DNA of 64,000 nt, taken from the NCBI RefSeq assembly GCF_001591505.1, contig NZ_BCVA01000023.1, positions 27,097-91,096 on the forward strand, given 5' to 3'. The first letter of the stretch is position 1, and each line of letters opens with the position of its first letter. This DNA comes from Neobacillus niacini NBRC 15566. Its GTDB lineage: Bacteria > Bacillota > Bacilli > Bacillales > Cytobacillaceae. The notes under the pieces are model-generated. The model searched no databases, was not told the DNA's origin, and was given only the letters and a program-made list of their open reading frames with translations. The position numbers and the translations under genes are program-made. This document shows, in pieces, positions 25,273 to 33,203 of the stretch.

Positions 25273-26001
25273 ATGAGTTTAAATCCTTCAACCCCACAGC
25301 CATTATACATGCAAGTTAGGCAAATGTTGAAGAATGATATCCAAACTGGAAAATATAAACCGGACGAGCAGATTCCAACTGAAGCAGAACTTTGTGAAAT
25401 CTATAACGTAAGCCGTATTACGATACGTAAGGCAATTGAGGAATTGGTAAAGGAAGGAGCCCTGACACGAATTCCCCGTAGAGGCACCTTTGTTACATCA
25501 AAAAAGTTCCATAATGAATTACTATCTGTAAGCGGATTTTCAGAATTTAGCCATCAGTTGGGTATGATACCTAATTCTCGAATTTTACGAAGTGAGGTTA
25601 TTCCTGCACCTGAAGATGTTGCGAAGCACCTATTAATTGTTGAAGGTAGTCCTGTTCTAGCACTTGAACGGCTTATGTATGTAAATGACCGTCCTCTTTT
25701 CTACGATATCGCGCATTATTCATTGATTCGGTTTCCAGATTTAGAAAAGAAAATCGCAAGGAACGAATCAACTTATAAAGTCCTTTCAGAAGATTATCAT
25801 ACTGAAATAGTTAGTAATGATAAGATTATTGATGTTATTGGTGCGACAAATGACTATGCGAAATTACTAGAATGTGATATTGGAGCCAATCTTTTTAGAA
25901 TCTTAAAAATTGCATTTAATGCTAATGACGACCCTGTACATCTCTCTACTTTTATGTGTGAGACAAGTAAAGTCAATTTGACGGTTCATCGGGCAAGATA
26001 G
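25273..26001 (+). CDS. frlR: FrlR-like GntR/HutC transcriptional regulator
   Basis: About 242 residues. An upstream in-frame ATG at 25249 exists, but AAGGATGG sits 7 bases before the ATG at 25273. N-terminal GntR helix-turn-helix (YMQVRQMLKNDIQTGKYKPDEQIPTEAELCEIYNVSRITIRKAIEELVKEGAL), then a UTRA ligand domain from about 85 (LLSVSGFSEFS, LERLMYVNDRPLFYDIAHYSL, RILKIAFNANDDPVHLSTF). The sequence follows E. coli FrlR closely, as does the gene order. It should repress frl until the sugar-phosphate inducer is present. Confidence 0.87.
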   Translation: MSLNPSTPQPLYMQVRQMLKNDIQTGKYKPDEQIPTEAELCEIYNVSRITIRKAIEELVKEGALTRIPRRGTFVTSKKFHNELLSVSGFSEFSHQLGMIPNSRILRSEVIPAPEDVAKHLLIVEGSPVLALERLMYVNDRPLFYDIAHYSLIRFPDLEKKIARNESTYKVLSEDYHTEIVSNDKIIDVIGATNDYAKLLECDIGANLFRILKIAFNANDDPVHLSTFMCETSKVNLTVHRAR

Positions 26002-26043
26002 GTTAGTTAAATAACCACTAATAAAATTTATAGTAGATAAAAG

Positions 26044-26077
26044 AGAGGGAGAAATACCAGTTGGTATTTCTCCCTCT
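26044..26077. terminator. Bidirectional terminator between frlR and the lone oppA
   Basis: Perfect 15-bp arms (AGAGGGAGAAATACC and its inverse) with a 4-nt loop; serves both convergent genes. Confidence 0.85.
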
Positions 26078-26099
26078 ATATTTATATCGTACGGAGATT

Positions 26100-27764
26100 T
26101 TACTCTTCCCCTACATCTGCCCATTTATATTCGTATGTTGCACCAAATGGGTTCACGAACACTCCTTGGACTTTTGGAGAAACTAATTGTGCTCTAGAAG
26201 CCTGGTATACAGGAGCAATTACCGCATCTTCAAATAGCAATTTTTCAGCTTTTAAGAAGTTTTCATAACGTGCGTCATTATCTGTAGCAAATTTTGTAGC
26301 TGTTTCACTAACTAATTTGTCATATTCTGCGCTTGAATATCCAGTCATGTTGTTTCCGCCATCTGTAATAAACAAGTTCATGTAAGTAAATGGATCAAGG
26401 AAGTCAGGGCCCCATCTTGTAAGCTGAAGTTGATATTCCATAGATTTATCTAATTCAAGACGCTGCTTTTTTGGAATTTGTTTGATGTTAATCTTTAATC
26501 CTTCTAAATTTGTTGAGAGTTGGTTTGCAACGTATTCAACTAAGTTTTTAGTTGTTTTGTCATCATCTGCAAGAAACTCGAGTTCAACGGAGTCAGTACC
26601 CAGCTCTTCTAATCCCTTTGCCCAGAACTCCTTTGCTTTCTCAAGATCATACGTGACAAGATCTCCACTTACTTTTCGGAAATCGTCACCTGTTTTAGGC
26701 ATTGGTGTAAAGTCTTTTGGAACCAAGCCGTTTGCAGCGATAGAGCCGTTATTTAAAATTTCTCCTACTAAAGCTTCCTTGTCAAAAGCTCTGCTGAGTG
26801 CTGCACGAATATTTTTATTGGCTAATGCTTCAGATTTTGTTTGATTAAACTTTAAGAAATACACAAATGTATCTGCTGATACTACATAATCGTCATTTGT
26901 TGAGTATTGGTCAACAAGATCAGATGTTAAATCCATTCGATCAACAGTACCTTCTTCATATAAGTCTAGAGCTGTTTGTGGATCTTTAACAACTTTGAAA
27001 GTTAGTTTATCCATTTTAACTGTTTTATTATCCCAATAATCTTTGTTCTTTACCAAATCCCATGAATCACTAGTACTAGTCCAGTTGTTCATAGTGTAAG
27101 GACCATTTGCCAATAAGTTTTCTGAACTAGTGGCAAAACTATCGCCTTTTTCTTCCACAAACTTTTTGTTTAATGGGAGGAATGTTCCAAATGTCGTTAA
27201 TGTTTCAAAGTATGGTGTTGGATTTTCTAATTCAACAACTAGTGTATAATCGCCATCAGCTTTAACCCCTAATTGATCAACAGTTGCTTCACCTTTGTTA
27301 ACTTTCTCAGCATTTTTGATTACTCCGTTCATCATATACGGCCCATATTCAGATGCTGTCTTTGGATCAACGGCACGCTGCCATGAGTATACAAAGTCAT
27401 GGGCGGTTACTGGGTCACCATTGGACCATTTTGCATCCTCGCGTAATGTAAAGGTCCAAGTTAGACCATCTTCACTTACCTTATGCTCGGTAGCGATCCC
27501 TGGTGTAGTTTGTGTTTTTTCATCTAGTCGATATAAACCTTCCATTGTTGCAGCTAAATAGATAAAGGAAGACTCATCTGTAGCTAATGATGGATCCATT
27601 GAAGGAATAGCTTCTGGGTTTAAAAAGTTAAGGACCTTTTCCCCTTTTTCCTCCTCTTTCACATCTGTCCCTGCAGGTTCCTTGGCCTCATCGCCGGAAC
27701 ACGCAGCTAGTACACTTAGTACCAAGCCAAATGTTAAAAGCAATAACCAATGTTTGACCTTCAT
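26100..27764 (-). CDS. Orphan oligopeptide-binding lipoprotein (OppA family)
   Basis: 554 residues, SBP_bac_5 family. Lipobox LAAC (Cys21). Family marks: RDDAKWSNGDPVTAHDFVYSWQRAVDP-type segment (here REDAKWSNGDPVTAHDFVYSW) and LFITDGGNNMTGYSSAEYD. It is a close paralogue of the OppA at 33.2-34.9 kb, sharing DLVDQYST, GEILNNGSIAANGLVPKDF and the same length, but no permease or ATPase gene is nearby. It probably delivers a different set of peptides to the same Opp channel. Own promoter; convergent with frlR. Confidence 0.88.
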   Translation of the reverse strand: MKVKHWLLLLTFGLVLSVLAACSGDEAKEPAGTDVKEEEKGEKVLNFLNPEAIPSMDPSLATDESSFIYLAATMEGLYRLDEKTQTTPGIATEHKVSEDGLTWTFTLREDAKWSNGDPVTAHDFVYSWQRAVDPKTASEYGPYMMNGVIKNAEKVNKGEATVDQLGVKADGDYTLVVELENPTPYFETLTTFGTFLPLNKKFVEEKGDSFATSSENLLANGPYTMNNWTSTSDSWDLVKNKDYWDNKTVKMDKLTFKVVKDPQTALDLYEEGTVDRMDLTSDLVDQYSTNDDYVVSADTFVYFLKFNQTKSEALANKNIRAALSRAFDKEALVGEILNNGSIAANGLVPKDFTPMPKTGDDFRKVSGDLVTYDLEKAKEFWAKGLEELGTDSVELEFLADDDKTTKNLVEYVANQLSTNLEGLKINIKQIPKKQRLELDKSMEYQLQLTRWGPDFLDPFTYMNLFITDGGNNMTGYSSAEYDKLVSETATKFATDNDARYENFLKAEKLLFEDAVIAPVYQASRAQLVSPKVQGVFVNPFGATYEYKWADVGEE

Positions 27765-28091
27765 TCGTTTTTCCCCCTAAATAGAATTTGAGTCTGAATA
27801 TTATATATGTACTGAAAATTTAGACTCTAATATTAATTATACTTATTAACTTGTTTACTTGTAAAGTTTTGGGTGATTTTTGCTGCGTTTTTTACTAAGC
27901 TTTCTTTCTACTAACTTCAAAAATCGTTGAATTATTATCGCTAATGTTTAATTTTTGGTATATGCAAAAATAGTGGAATTTTGTCAATAAAAGAAGAAAA
28001 GTATTTTGATAATTTTCAATTTTTAATCTTTAATTATCTCCATATAGTTAGTATGATGAATACGTCTACGAAGAATAAGGAGGAAAAAAAC
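27765..28091. other. Divergent intergenic region between oppA and phaR
   Basis: AT-rich. It must contain promoters for both genes, but no box pair is strong enough to name. An open frame from 27981 in phase with phaR is not used, because the AGGAGG site lies just before the ATG at 28092. Confidence 0.4.
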
Positions 28092-28496
28092 ATGAATCAA
28101 GGCTTTAACTTTTATGAAATGTGGAAGGATTATTATTCACAAACCAGTAAATTGTTTGATGAAAAAATCAGCAAGGATTTCCCCTCTGAAGGGATGGGAC
28201 AAGTTTTGGAGATGAATCTCCAATTTAAAAAAATGATTGATGAGTCAACATTGAAGTACCTAGAGTTTATGAACATACCCACTCGTAATGACATTGCTAA
28301 CCTTTCATCATTGATTGTGAATGTGGATGCAAAGGTTGATGATCTAGAAGAAAGATTAGAAGAGAAGTTAGATAATGAAGCCATTCAGGGTTCCTTTAGT
28401 AAGGAATTGTCGAATTTAAAAAAAGACATGAAGAATTTAGATAATAAGTTAAATCAAATTCTTATCTTATTAAAATCAAAAGAAGAAACAAAGTAG
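28092..28496 (+). CDS. phaR: PHA synthase subunit PhaR (class IV)
   Basis: 134 residues from the ATG at 28092 (AAGGAGG upstream). NFYEMWKDYYSQTSKLFDEKISKDFPSEGMGQVLEMNLQFKK is characteristic of PhaR; the C-terminal half (about 75-130) is a coiled coil with VDDLEERLEEKLD. PhaR forms the active class IV polyhydroxyalkanoate synthase together with PhaC on the surface of storage granules. First gene of phaR-phaB-phaC, the order known from B. megaterium. phaP and phaQ are not in the window. Confidence 0.9.
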   Translation: MNQGFNFYEMWKDYYSQTSKLFDEKISKDFPSEGMGQVLEMNLQFKKMIDESTLKYLEFMNIPTRNDIANLSSLIVNVDAKVDDLEERLEEKLDNEAIQGSFSKELSNLKKDMKNLDNKLNQILILLKSKEETK

Positions 28497-28559
28497 AATT
28501 ACGCTATTCATTTACATGGAAAAAAGAAATCTAATCGATAAATAGAAAGGGTGGGCAAA

Positions 28560-29303
28560 ATGGCAGATTTAAGAGATAAAGTAGCGATCGTAACAGGAGG
28601 CAGCAGGGGAATCGGTGCAGCGATTGCATTGGAACTGGCGAAAAATGGTGCAAAGGTTGTCATCAATTATAATATCCGTAAAGAATTAGCGGATAAAGTT
28701 GTCGCTGAAATAAATGAATTTGGCGGAGAGGCCTATGCGGTTCAAGCGGATGTTTCCGAAAGCAATGAAGCTTCATACCTTGTACATGAAACGATTAAGC
28801 ATTATGGCAAGTTAGATATTTTAATTAATAATGCAGGGATTACAAGGGACAGCACGTTTAAAAAGTTGAATGAAGAAGACTGGAGAAAAGTAATTGATGT
28901 AAATCTAAACAGTGTTTACAACAATACATCCGCAGCATTACCTTATCTTCTTGAATCAGATGCTGGCCGCATTATTAACATCTCATCCATTATTGGGCAA
29001 GCTGGAGGGTTTGGACAAACCAACTATGCTGCAGCAAAAGCAGGATTAATCGGGTACACAAAATCCCTTGCTCTTGAACTTGCTAAAAGTAATGTAACTG
29101 TTAATGCTATTTGCCCAGGATTTATTGGAACGGAAATGGTGCAAGCGATTCCTGAAAAAGTGCTTGCAGGAATTGTCGAAAAAGTTCCTCAAAAGCGCCT
29201 AGGTAAACCGGAAGAAATTGCTCGTGGGGTTGTTTTCCTATGTAAAGATGGTGACTATATAACTGGACAACAGTTAAATATTAACGGTGGTCTCTACATG
29301 TAA
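28560..29303 (+). CDS. phaB: Acetoacetyl-CoA reductase PhaB (SDR family)
   Basis: 247 residues from the ATG at 28560 (AAAGGGTGGG upstream; a GTG at 28551 is in frame but overlaps that site). NADP-binding TGGSRGIG at the N-terminus, NNAG motif, catalytic Ser in NISSIIG and YAAAKAG with Tyr and Lys, then NAICPGFIGTEM. It makes (R)-3-hydroxybutyryl-CoA for PhaRC. FabG has the same fold, but the position between phaR and phaC decides the name. Confidence 0.92.
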   Translation: MADLRDKVAIVTGGSRGIGAAIALELAKNGAKVVINYNIRKELADKVVAEINEFGGEAYAVQADVSESNEASYLVHETIKHYGKLDILINNAGITRDSTFKKLNEEDWRKVIDVNLNSVYNNTSAALPYLLESDAGRIINISSIIGQAGGFGQTNYAAAKAGLIGYTKSLALELAKSNVTVNAICPGFIGTEMVQAIPEKVLAGIVEKVPQKRLGKPEEIARGVVFLCKDGDYITGQQLNINGGLYM

Positions 29304-29370
29304 GTGTCATGAAGGGAAAATTTTTTAATATGTTAATAGAGTAATTAAATGATGTAAGGAGTGAACTGTC

Positions 29371-30459
29371 ATTAGCGTTCTTATGCCAACAAATTGGAAT
29401 GAGTTGATCGAATTTACACCGCAACAATATAAAGAGATGTTTCAACGTGCATTAAGGGCAAATCAAGTGTTAACGACCGATGCCCAGCCGGAAGTAGCAC
29501 CTACACCGAAAGAACTTATTTGGACTAGAAATAAAACCAAGCTTTATCGGTATATATCGGAAAGCCCAAAAAAACATAAAATTCCTCTTCTTTTGGTTTA
29601 TGCCCTAATTAATAAACCATATGTATTAGATTTAACAAAAGGCGGCAGTTTAGTAGAATATTTGGTTAATCGCGGGTTTGATGTCTATCTACTTGACTGG
29701 GGTGAACCGGGTTATGAAGATCGAAATATGAAGCTAGATGATTACATTATGGATTATATACCACGTGCAGTTCGTAAGGTACTGAGAAAGTCCAATGTGG
29801 ATGAAGTCTCAATCCTTGGATACTGTATGGGGGGGACAATGACGTCTATATTTGCAGCTCTGCACCCAGAGTTGCCAATCCGCAATCTTATCTTTATGAC
29901 GAGTCCCTTTGATTTTAAAAACACAGGTTCTTATGGTGCCATGTTAGATGAACGCTATTTTAACATTGATAAAGTAGTAGATACATTAGGTGTGATCCCA
30001 CCTGAAATGATTGACTTTGGAAACAAAATGATTAATCCGATGGCAACGAACTTTGGCCCATTTATTAGTCTTTATGAACGTGCCGATAATGAGAAATTTA
30101 TAAAGAGCTTTAAATTACTACAAAAATGGCTTAACGACGGCATTCAATTTCCAGGTGAAGCCTATCGTCAGTGGATTAGAGACTTTTATCAAAATAACGA
30201 ATTGATAAAAGGAGAAATGGTGATTCGCGGGAAGAAGGTAAACCTTGAAAATATTAAGGCAAATGTCCTTAATTTAGCAGGTAAAAATGATCTTATCGCC
30301 CAGCCGCACCAAGTAGAAGCATTGATGAATGCCATTTCCAGCGAAGATAAACAATATAAATGTTTACCAGTCGGGCATACATCCATAACATTTGGCAGCC
30401 AAGCTGTAAAAATAACCTATCCAACGATTGCAGACTGGTTAGAAGAACGGTCTAACTAA
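29371..30459 (+). CDS. phaC: Class IV PHA synthase PhaC, possible AUU start
   Basis: About 360 residues, the class IV length. The lipase-like box GYCMGG holds the catalytic Cys; Asp lies in AGKNDLIAQPHQ and His in PVGHTSITFG. PYVLDLTKGGSLVEYLVNRGFDVYLLDWG is typical. The first ATG is at 29383, but it is 21 bases from the ribosome site AAGGAG (29356-29361). An in-frame ATT at 29371 lies at the ideal 9-base spacing and gives an N-terminus of the same length as B. megaterium PhaC (the Trp at residue 9 aligns). I list the ATT start as more likely; 29383 is the conventional choice. Confidence 0.85.
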   Translation: MSVLMPTNWNELIEFTPQQYKEMFQRALRANQVLTTDAQPEVAPTPKELIWTRNKTKLYRYISESPKKHKIPLLLVYALINKPYVLDLTKGGSLVEYLVNRGFDVYLLDWGEPGYEDRNMKLDDYIMDYIPRAVRKVLRKSNVDEVSILGYCMGGTMTSIFAALHPELPIRNLIFMTSPFDFKNTGSYGAMLDERYFNIDKVVDTLGVIPPEMIDFGNKMINPMATNFGPFISLYERADNEKFIKSFKLLQKWLNDGIQFPGEAYRQWIRDFYQNNELIKGEMVIRGKKVNLENIKANVLNLAGKNDLIAQPHQVEALMNAISSEDKQYKCLPVGHTSITFGSQAVKITYPTIADWLEERSN

Positions 30460-30477
30460 TAAATTGCGGTAAATGAG

Positions 30478-30509
30478 CAGTGTCCCAGGATGTCCTTGGG
30501 GCACTCCTT
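30478..30509 (+). terminator. Terminator of the pha operon
   Basis: Arms AGTGTCCCA and TGGGGCACT with a G-U pair, followed by CCTTTTATTT. Confidence 0.7.
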
Positions 30510-30676
30510 TTATTTCCTTATTATAATAACAAGATAGAAATAGTGGTAAAGATAATTATATTAAATTTTCAGAAAGTAGACAAGAGTAATGATGAAAAAT
30601 GTTATTTTTTTCTAAAAAGACACGAACAAAGATCTTTGTTCGATGCCATGAGAGGAGAAGGTCACTTTCTTCCTTG

Positions 30677-31672
30677 TTATTGCATGGATTCTACTAACTC
30701 TTCGATCTTATCTGATATCAGCGGATAAAAAAAAGTCTTCGCGCTTGCGGTGGAATTACCTCCGAAAAATCCAGTACCTGGGCAGGATTTTACATTATAA
30801 CTTGCTGTTGCATCTAGTACTCGTTCTTTCGTTTTTATATGCCACCAATGGTGGTAGGTGATACTGTCGATGGACGGTGTTAAACCAAATTTAATACAAA
30901 GCAATGCATTGATATAGACAATCGTATCCTGCTGTGCCTTTGTCATCACATCATGTCCTATATCAAAGTTTCCTACATGTTCGATAGCAATCCCCACAGA
31001 ATTAGCTTTTGGACCAATAGTACCATCAGGAATCATGTTTAGCGGTCTCGAAACTGCCACTTTTCCATCAGGAAATGTTGTGATATTTTGGGCAATGTTT
31101 TTCCAACGCATTGTTTTCTTATGGTGATTCTCCATCCCTATCAACATTTGAAAATGGTTAGAACCATTGAAATGTTGATAGGAAGGCAGCCAAGTATGAT
31201 GCTGCTGGATTAAACGGATCTCTCTGTTAACTTGAGTGTTAAAAAGCCAATCTTTAAATTCCTCTTTTGTCATAAGGATATGCTGACCGTGCATGTTCAT
31301 TTTTTTAGGAGTTACTTTTAGTAGCTGCCCTGAATAAAGTTGCTCGGAGGTTAGTCCATTTATTGCTTTGATTGCCTCAACCGAGGAATGAAAAGAAGAG
31401 GAAATATTTAATAATGTGTCCCCTGCCTTCACTTCATATATTATCGGCACCCATAACTTTTGCCCTGCAATCAAAACATCAGATTGCAAGCCATTGGCTG
31501 CTTTTAATTCTTCTATTGAAATACTATATTTGTTCGCAATATCAGGGAGGCTGTCCCCTGCTTTTACCTCATGAATATGATTAGGATGAACGCTGACTGC
31601 TTGGGCAGGAGAAACAACTAGGAATAACATACTGGAAATGATTCCAAAAACAAGTACAAGTCTCTTCCTCAT
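30677..31672 (-). CDS. Secreted LysM-containing N-acetylmuramoyl-L-alanine amidase
   Basis: 331 residues. Sec signal peptide ending AQA; two LysM peptidoglycan-binding domains (about 34-76, HEVKAGDSLPDIANKYSISIEELKAANGL; about 79-122, YEVKAGDTLLNISSSF); then an Amidase_2/PGRP-type domain (about 150-315) with zinc ligands in QHHTWLP, YHHWWH and KSCPGTGFFGG. It cuts the amide between MurNAc and the stem peptide, acting in cell-wall turnover, lysis or germination. Monocistronic; the ATG is preceded by GGGGTAAT. Confidence 0.88.
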   Translation of the reverse strand: MRKRLVLVFGIISSMLFLVVSPAQAVSVHPNHIHEVKAGDSLPDIANKYSISIEELKAANGLQSDVLIAGQKLWVPIIYEVKAGDTLLNISSSFHSSVEAIKAINGLTSEQLYSGQLLKVTPKKMNMHGQHILMTKEEFKDWLFNTQVNREIRLIQQHHTWLPSYQHFNGSNHFQMLIGMENHHKKTMRWKNIAQNITTFPDGKVAVSRPLNMIPDGTIGPKANSVGIAIEHVGNFDIGHDVMTKAQQDTIVYINALLCIKFGLTPSIDSITYHHWWHIKTKERVLDATASYNVKSCPGTGFFGGNSTASAKTFFYPLISDKIEELVESMQ

Positions 31673-31863
31673 TTTTATTACCCCTTTATTCCTTTTTAGT
31701 ATAGTGTGCAGAATAGTTATGAGAATATGCTTCTTTTATTAGCTGGGATTTAAAAAGTCAGATAATTATTTATTATTGCCAACACTTGGCTTCTGTCGAA
31801 CGTTATCTAGATGAGAACGAAATAAAGAAGGTAGCTATTACGTGAAAGAAGGAGGAATAAACA

Positions 31864-32004
31864 ATGACCTTAACGATCTTCTTTTTCACCATCAGCATAA
31901 ATAAACATGAGCCCACTCTTGAGGAGGCGATTCATAGCGAAGCAGTTAAAGATCGTATACAAGAGAGTAAGGATCGTTATCTTCAAATTATGGGAAGGTA
32001 TTAA
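31864..32004 (+). CDS. YrzI-family small protein
   Basis: 46 residues starting MTLTIFFFTISINKHEPTLEEAIHSEAVKDR, after a GGAGG ribosome site. The pattern MTLNxFFxTxxIxKR followed by an EEE..H..QV helix is that of the Bacillus YrzI small-protein family (annotated as probable sporulation protein). The N-terminal third is hydrophobic and the rest a charged helix. Function is unknown. Often several copies stand together in Bacillus; only one is here. Confidence 0.75.
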   Translation: MTLTIFFFTISINKHEPTLEEAIHSEAVKDRIQESKDRYLQIMGRY

Positions 32005-32021
32005 GTGGTGGCCTAAAAAAT

Positions 32022-32056
32022 CGAAAGAGACCGTTACATTTGTCCGGTCTCTTTCG
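32022..32056. terminator. Bidirectional terminator between the YrzI-like gene and the VOC gene
   Basis: Arms GAAAGAGACCG and CGGTCTCTTTC with an 11-nt loop. Confidence 0.75.
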
Positions 32057-32064
32057 GTGCGTAT

Positions 32065-32439
32065 CTAAACTTGAAATTCACTCATGAGCGCATGAGTATT
32101 ATTTTCGCTATCCTTAAAAAATGCCATCCAGGTTTCAGTTTGTCCCATTTTTGCAATGAGATGTGGTTCGTCAATAAAGAGCACCTCTTTGCTAAGCAAA
32201 TCCTCGTATGTCTCTTTAATATTTTCAACTTGAAAGTATATGACGGAGCTTGACGAAAATTCTTCGGTCTCAGGGACACTTAATAGAAGACGAATACCAT
32301 TACAATTAAAAAATGCTAATCCGTTTGACGTAAATAATAGCGGCAGCCCAAGCTTCTCTTTATAAAAATTTACTGCTCGGTCTAAATCTGTTACTGGAAC
32401 CGCAATTTGTCCAACCTTTTCAATCTGACCTTTCCCCAT
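32065..32439 (-). CDS. VOC (glyoxalase/bleomycin resistance) family protein
   Basis: 124 residues. IAVPVTDLDRAVNFYKEKLGLPLLFTSNGLAFFNCNGIRLLLS and the C-terminal FFKDSENNTHALMSEF show the paired beta-alpha-beta-beta-beta units of the vicinal oxygen chelate fold, one pair per half. Members include glyoxalase I, dioxygenases and drug-binding proteins; the substrate cannot be told from sequence. Monocistronic. Confidence 0.85.
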   Translation of the reverse strand: MGKGQIEKVGQIAVPVTDLDRAVNFYKEKLGLPLLFTSNGLAFFNCNGIRLLLSVPETEEFSSSSVIYFQVENIKETYEDLLSKEVLFIDEPHLIAKMGQTETWMAFFKDSENNTHALMSEFQV

Positions 32440-32501
32440 TGCGCATTTCTCCCTTAGAAAAGATATACTTAATTTTCCGACAAGTTAAGTATAACCATAT
32501 T

Positions 32502-32876
32502 TTACATCGTATAGTAAAGGACTAGTAAAATGATGAGAAGGACAAGCATGGAAGACGTTTGAAATTTAAGACGTTGATAGAGAGAAGCGTTAAACTTTTC
32601 TGACGGCAGTGGTTTATTACGCCAATCTTCTAAATAATCATTTCGTTTAAACATGAGAGTGTTAAATCTTCTAAACCCAAAAGTAACGCCATCAAAAAAA
32701 CCGCCTTTAGCCGTGTACATAAATAAAAAGACAATAAGATAAAAAAAGCTAAGATAGAAAACAGCATTAATAAAGTTCAGGAGATTATAGTCTTTTGAAA
32801 AAATAAAAAAAATCAAAAGGGTTATGAAAAGATTGAGTATAAAAAATTTCCATTTATTTTTAAACATTACTTTCAC
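32502..32876 (-). CDS. DUF3899 membrane protein
   Basis: 124 residues with three hydrophobic segments (about 12-28, 34-54, 106-122). The middle loop FFDGVTFGFRRFNTLMFKRNDYLEDWRNKPLPSEKFN is the conserved part of DUF3899, found widely in Bacillales. Function is unknown. It lies behind the VOC gene's start on the same strand. Confidence 0.75.
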   Translation of the reverse strand: MKVMFKNKWKFFILNLFITLLIFFIFSKDYNLLNFINAVFYLSFFYLIVFLFMYTAKGGFFDGVTFGFRRFNTLMFKRNDYLEDWRNKPLPSEKFNASLYQRLKFQTSSMLVLLIILLVLYYTM

Positions 32877-33109
32877 CTAATCTTTATAATATTATTTTAC
32901 ACATGTAATAAAGAATACAGGTATTTTAACCTAATACGCTTAGAAAGTATACTTTAGCTGTTTTCTTCCGTTTTTCAAAGAAAGCGCATTCTAATTTTAG
33001 AATAATTTTTTTTATGGTGAATTAATGAAGAAGTATTGGTGTATCAACTGTAATGCTACTGTAATCTATAATGATATAATAATTTTTTGACTCTTTAATA
33101 TATTTAGTC

Positions 33110-33139
33110 TTTACAAGAGTAGTAGAAAAATAGTATGAT
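33110..33139 (+). promoter_or_regulatory. Probable promoter of the opp operon
   Basis: TTTACA (33110-33115) and TATGAT (33134-33139) are 18 bp apart, about 65 bases before oppA. The rest of the 32877-33203 gap is AT-rich; a 21-codon frame at 33024 was seen and not accepted. Confidence 0.45.
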
Positions 33140-33203
33140 TTCCTTAGCTTCTTTTTTAAGAGCGAATTGACAGAAAAATAAAACAATAGGAGGTCATTTT
33201 TTT

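Noticed and set aside
30480..30728. 82-residue plus-strand ORF after phaC
   Set aside because: Starts inside the pha terminator, has no ribosome site or recognisable domain, and overlaps the amidase gene antisense.
33024..33089. 21-codon ORF with a CxxC motif upstream of oppA
   Set aside because: Very short, with only a weak GGTGA site in AT-rich DNA; no family recognised.
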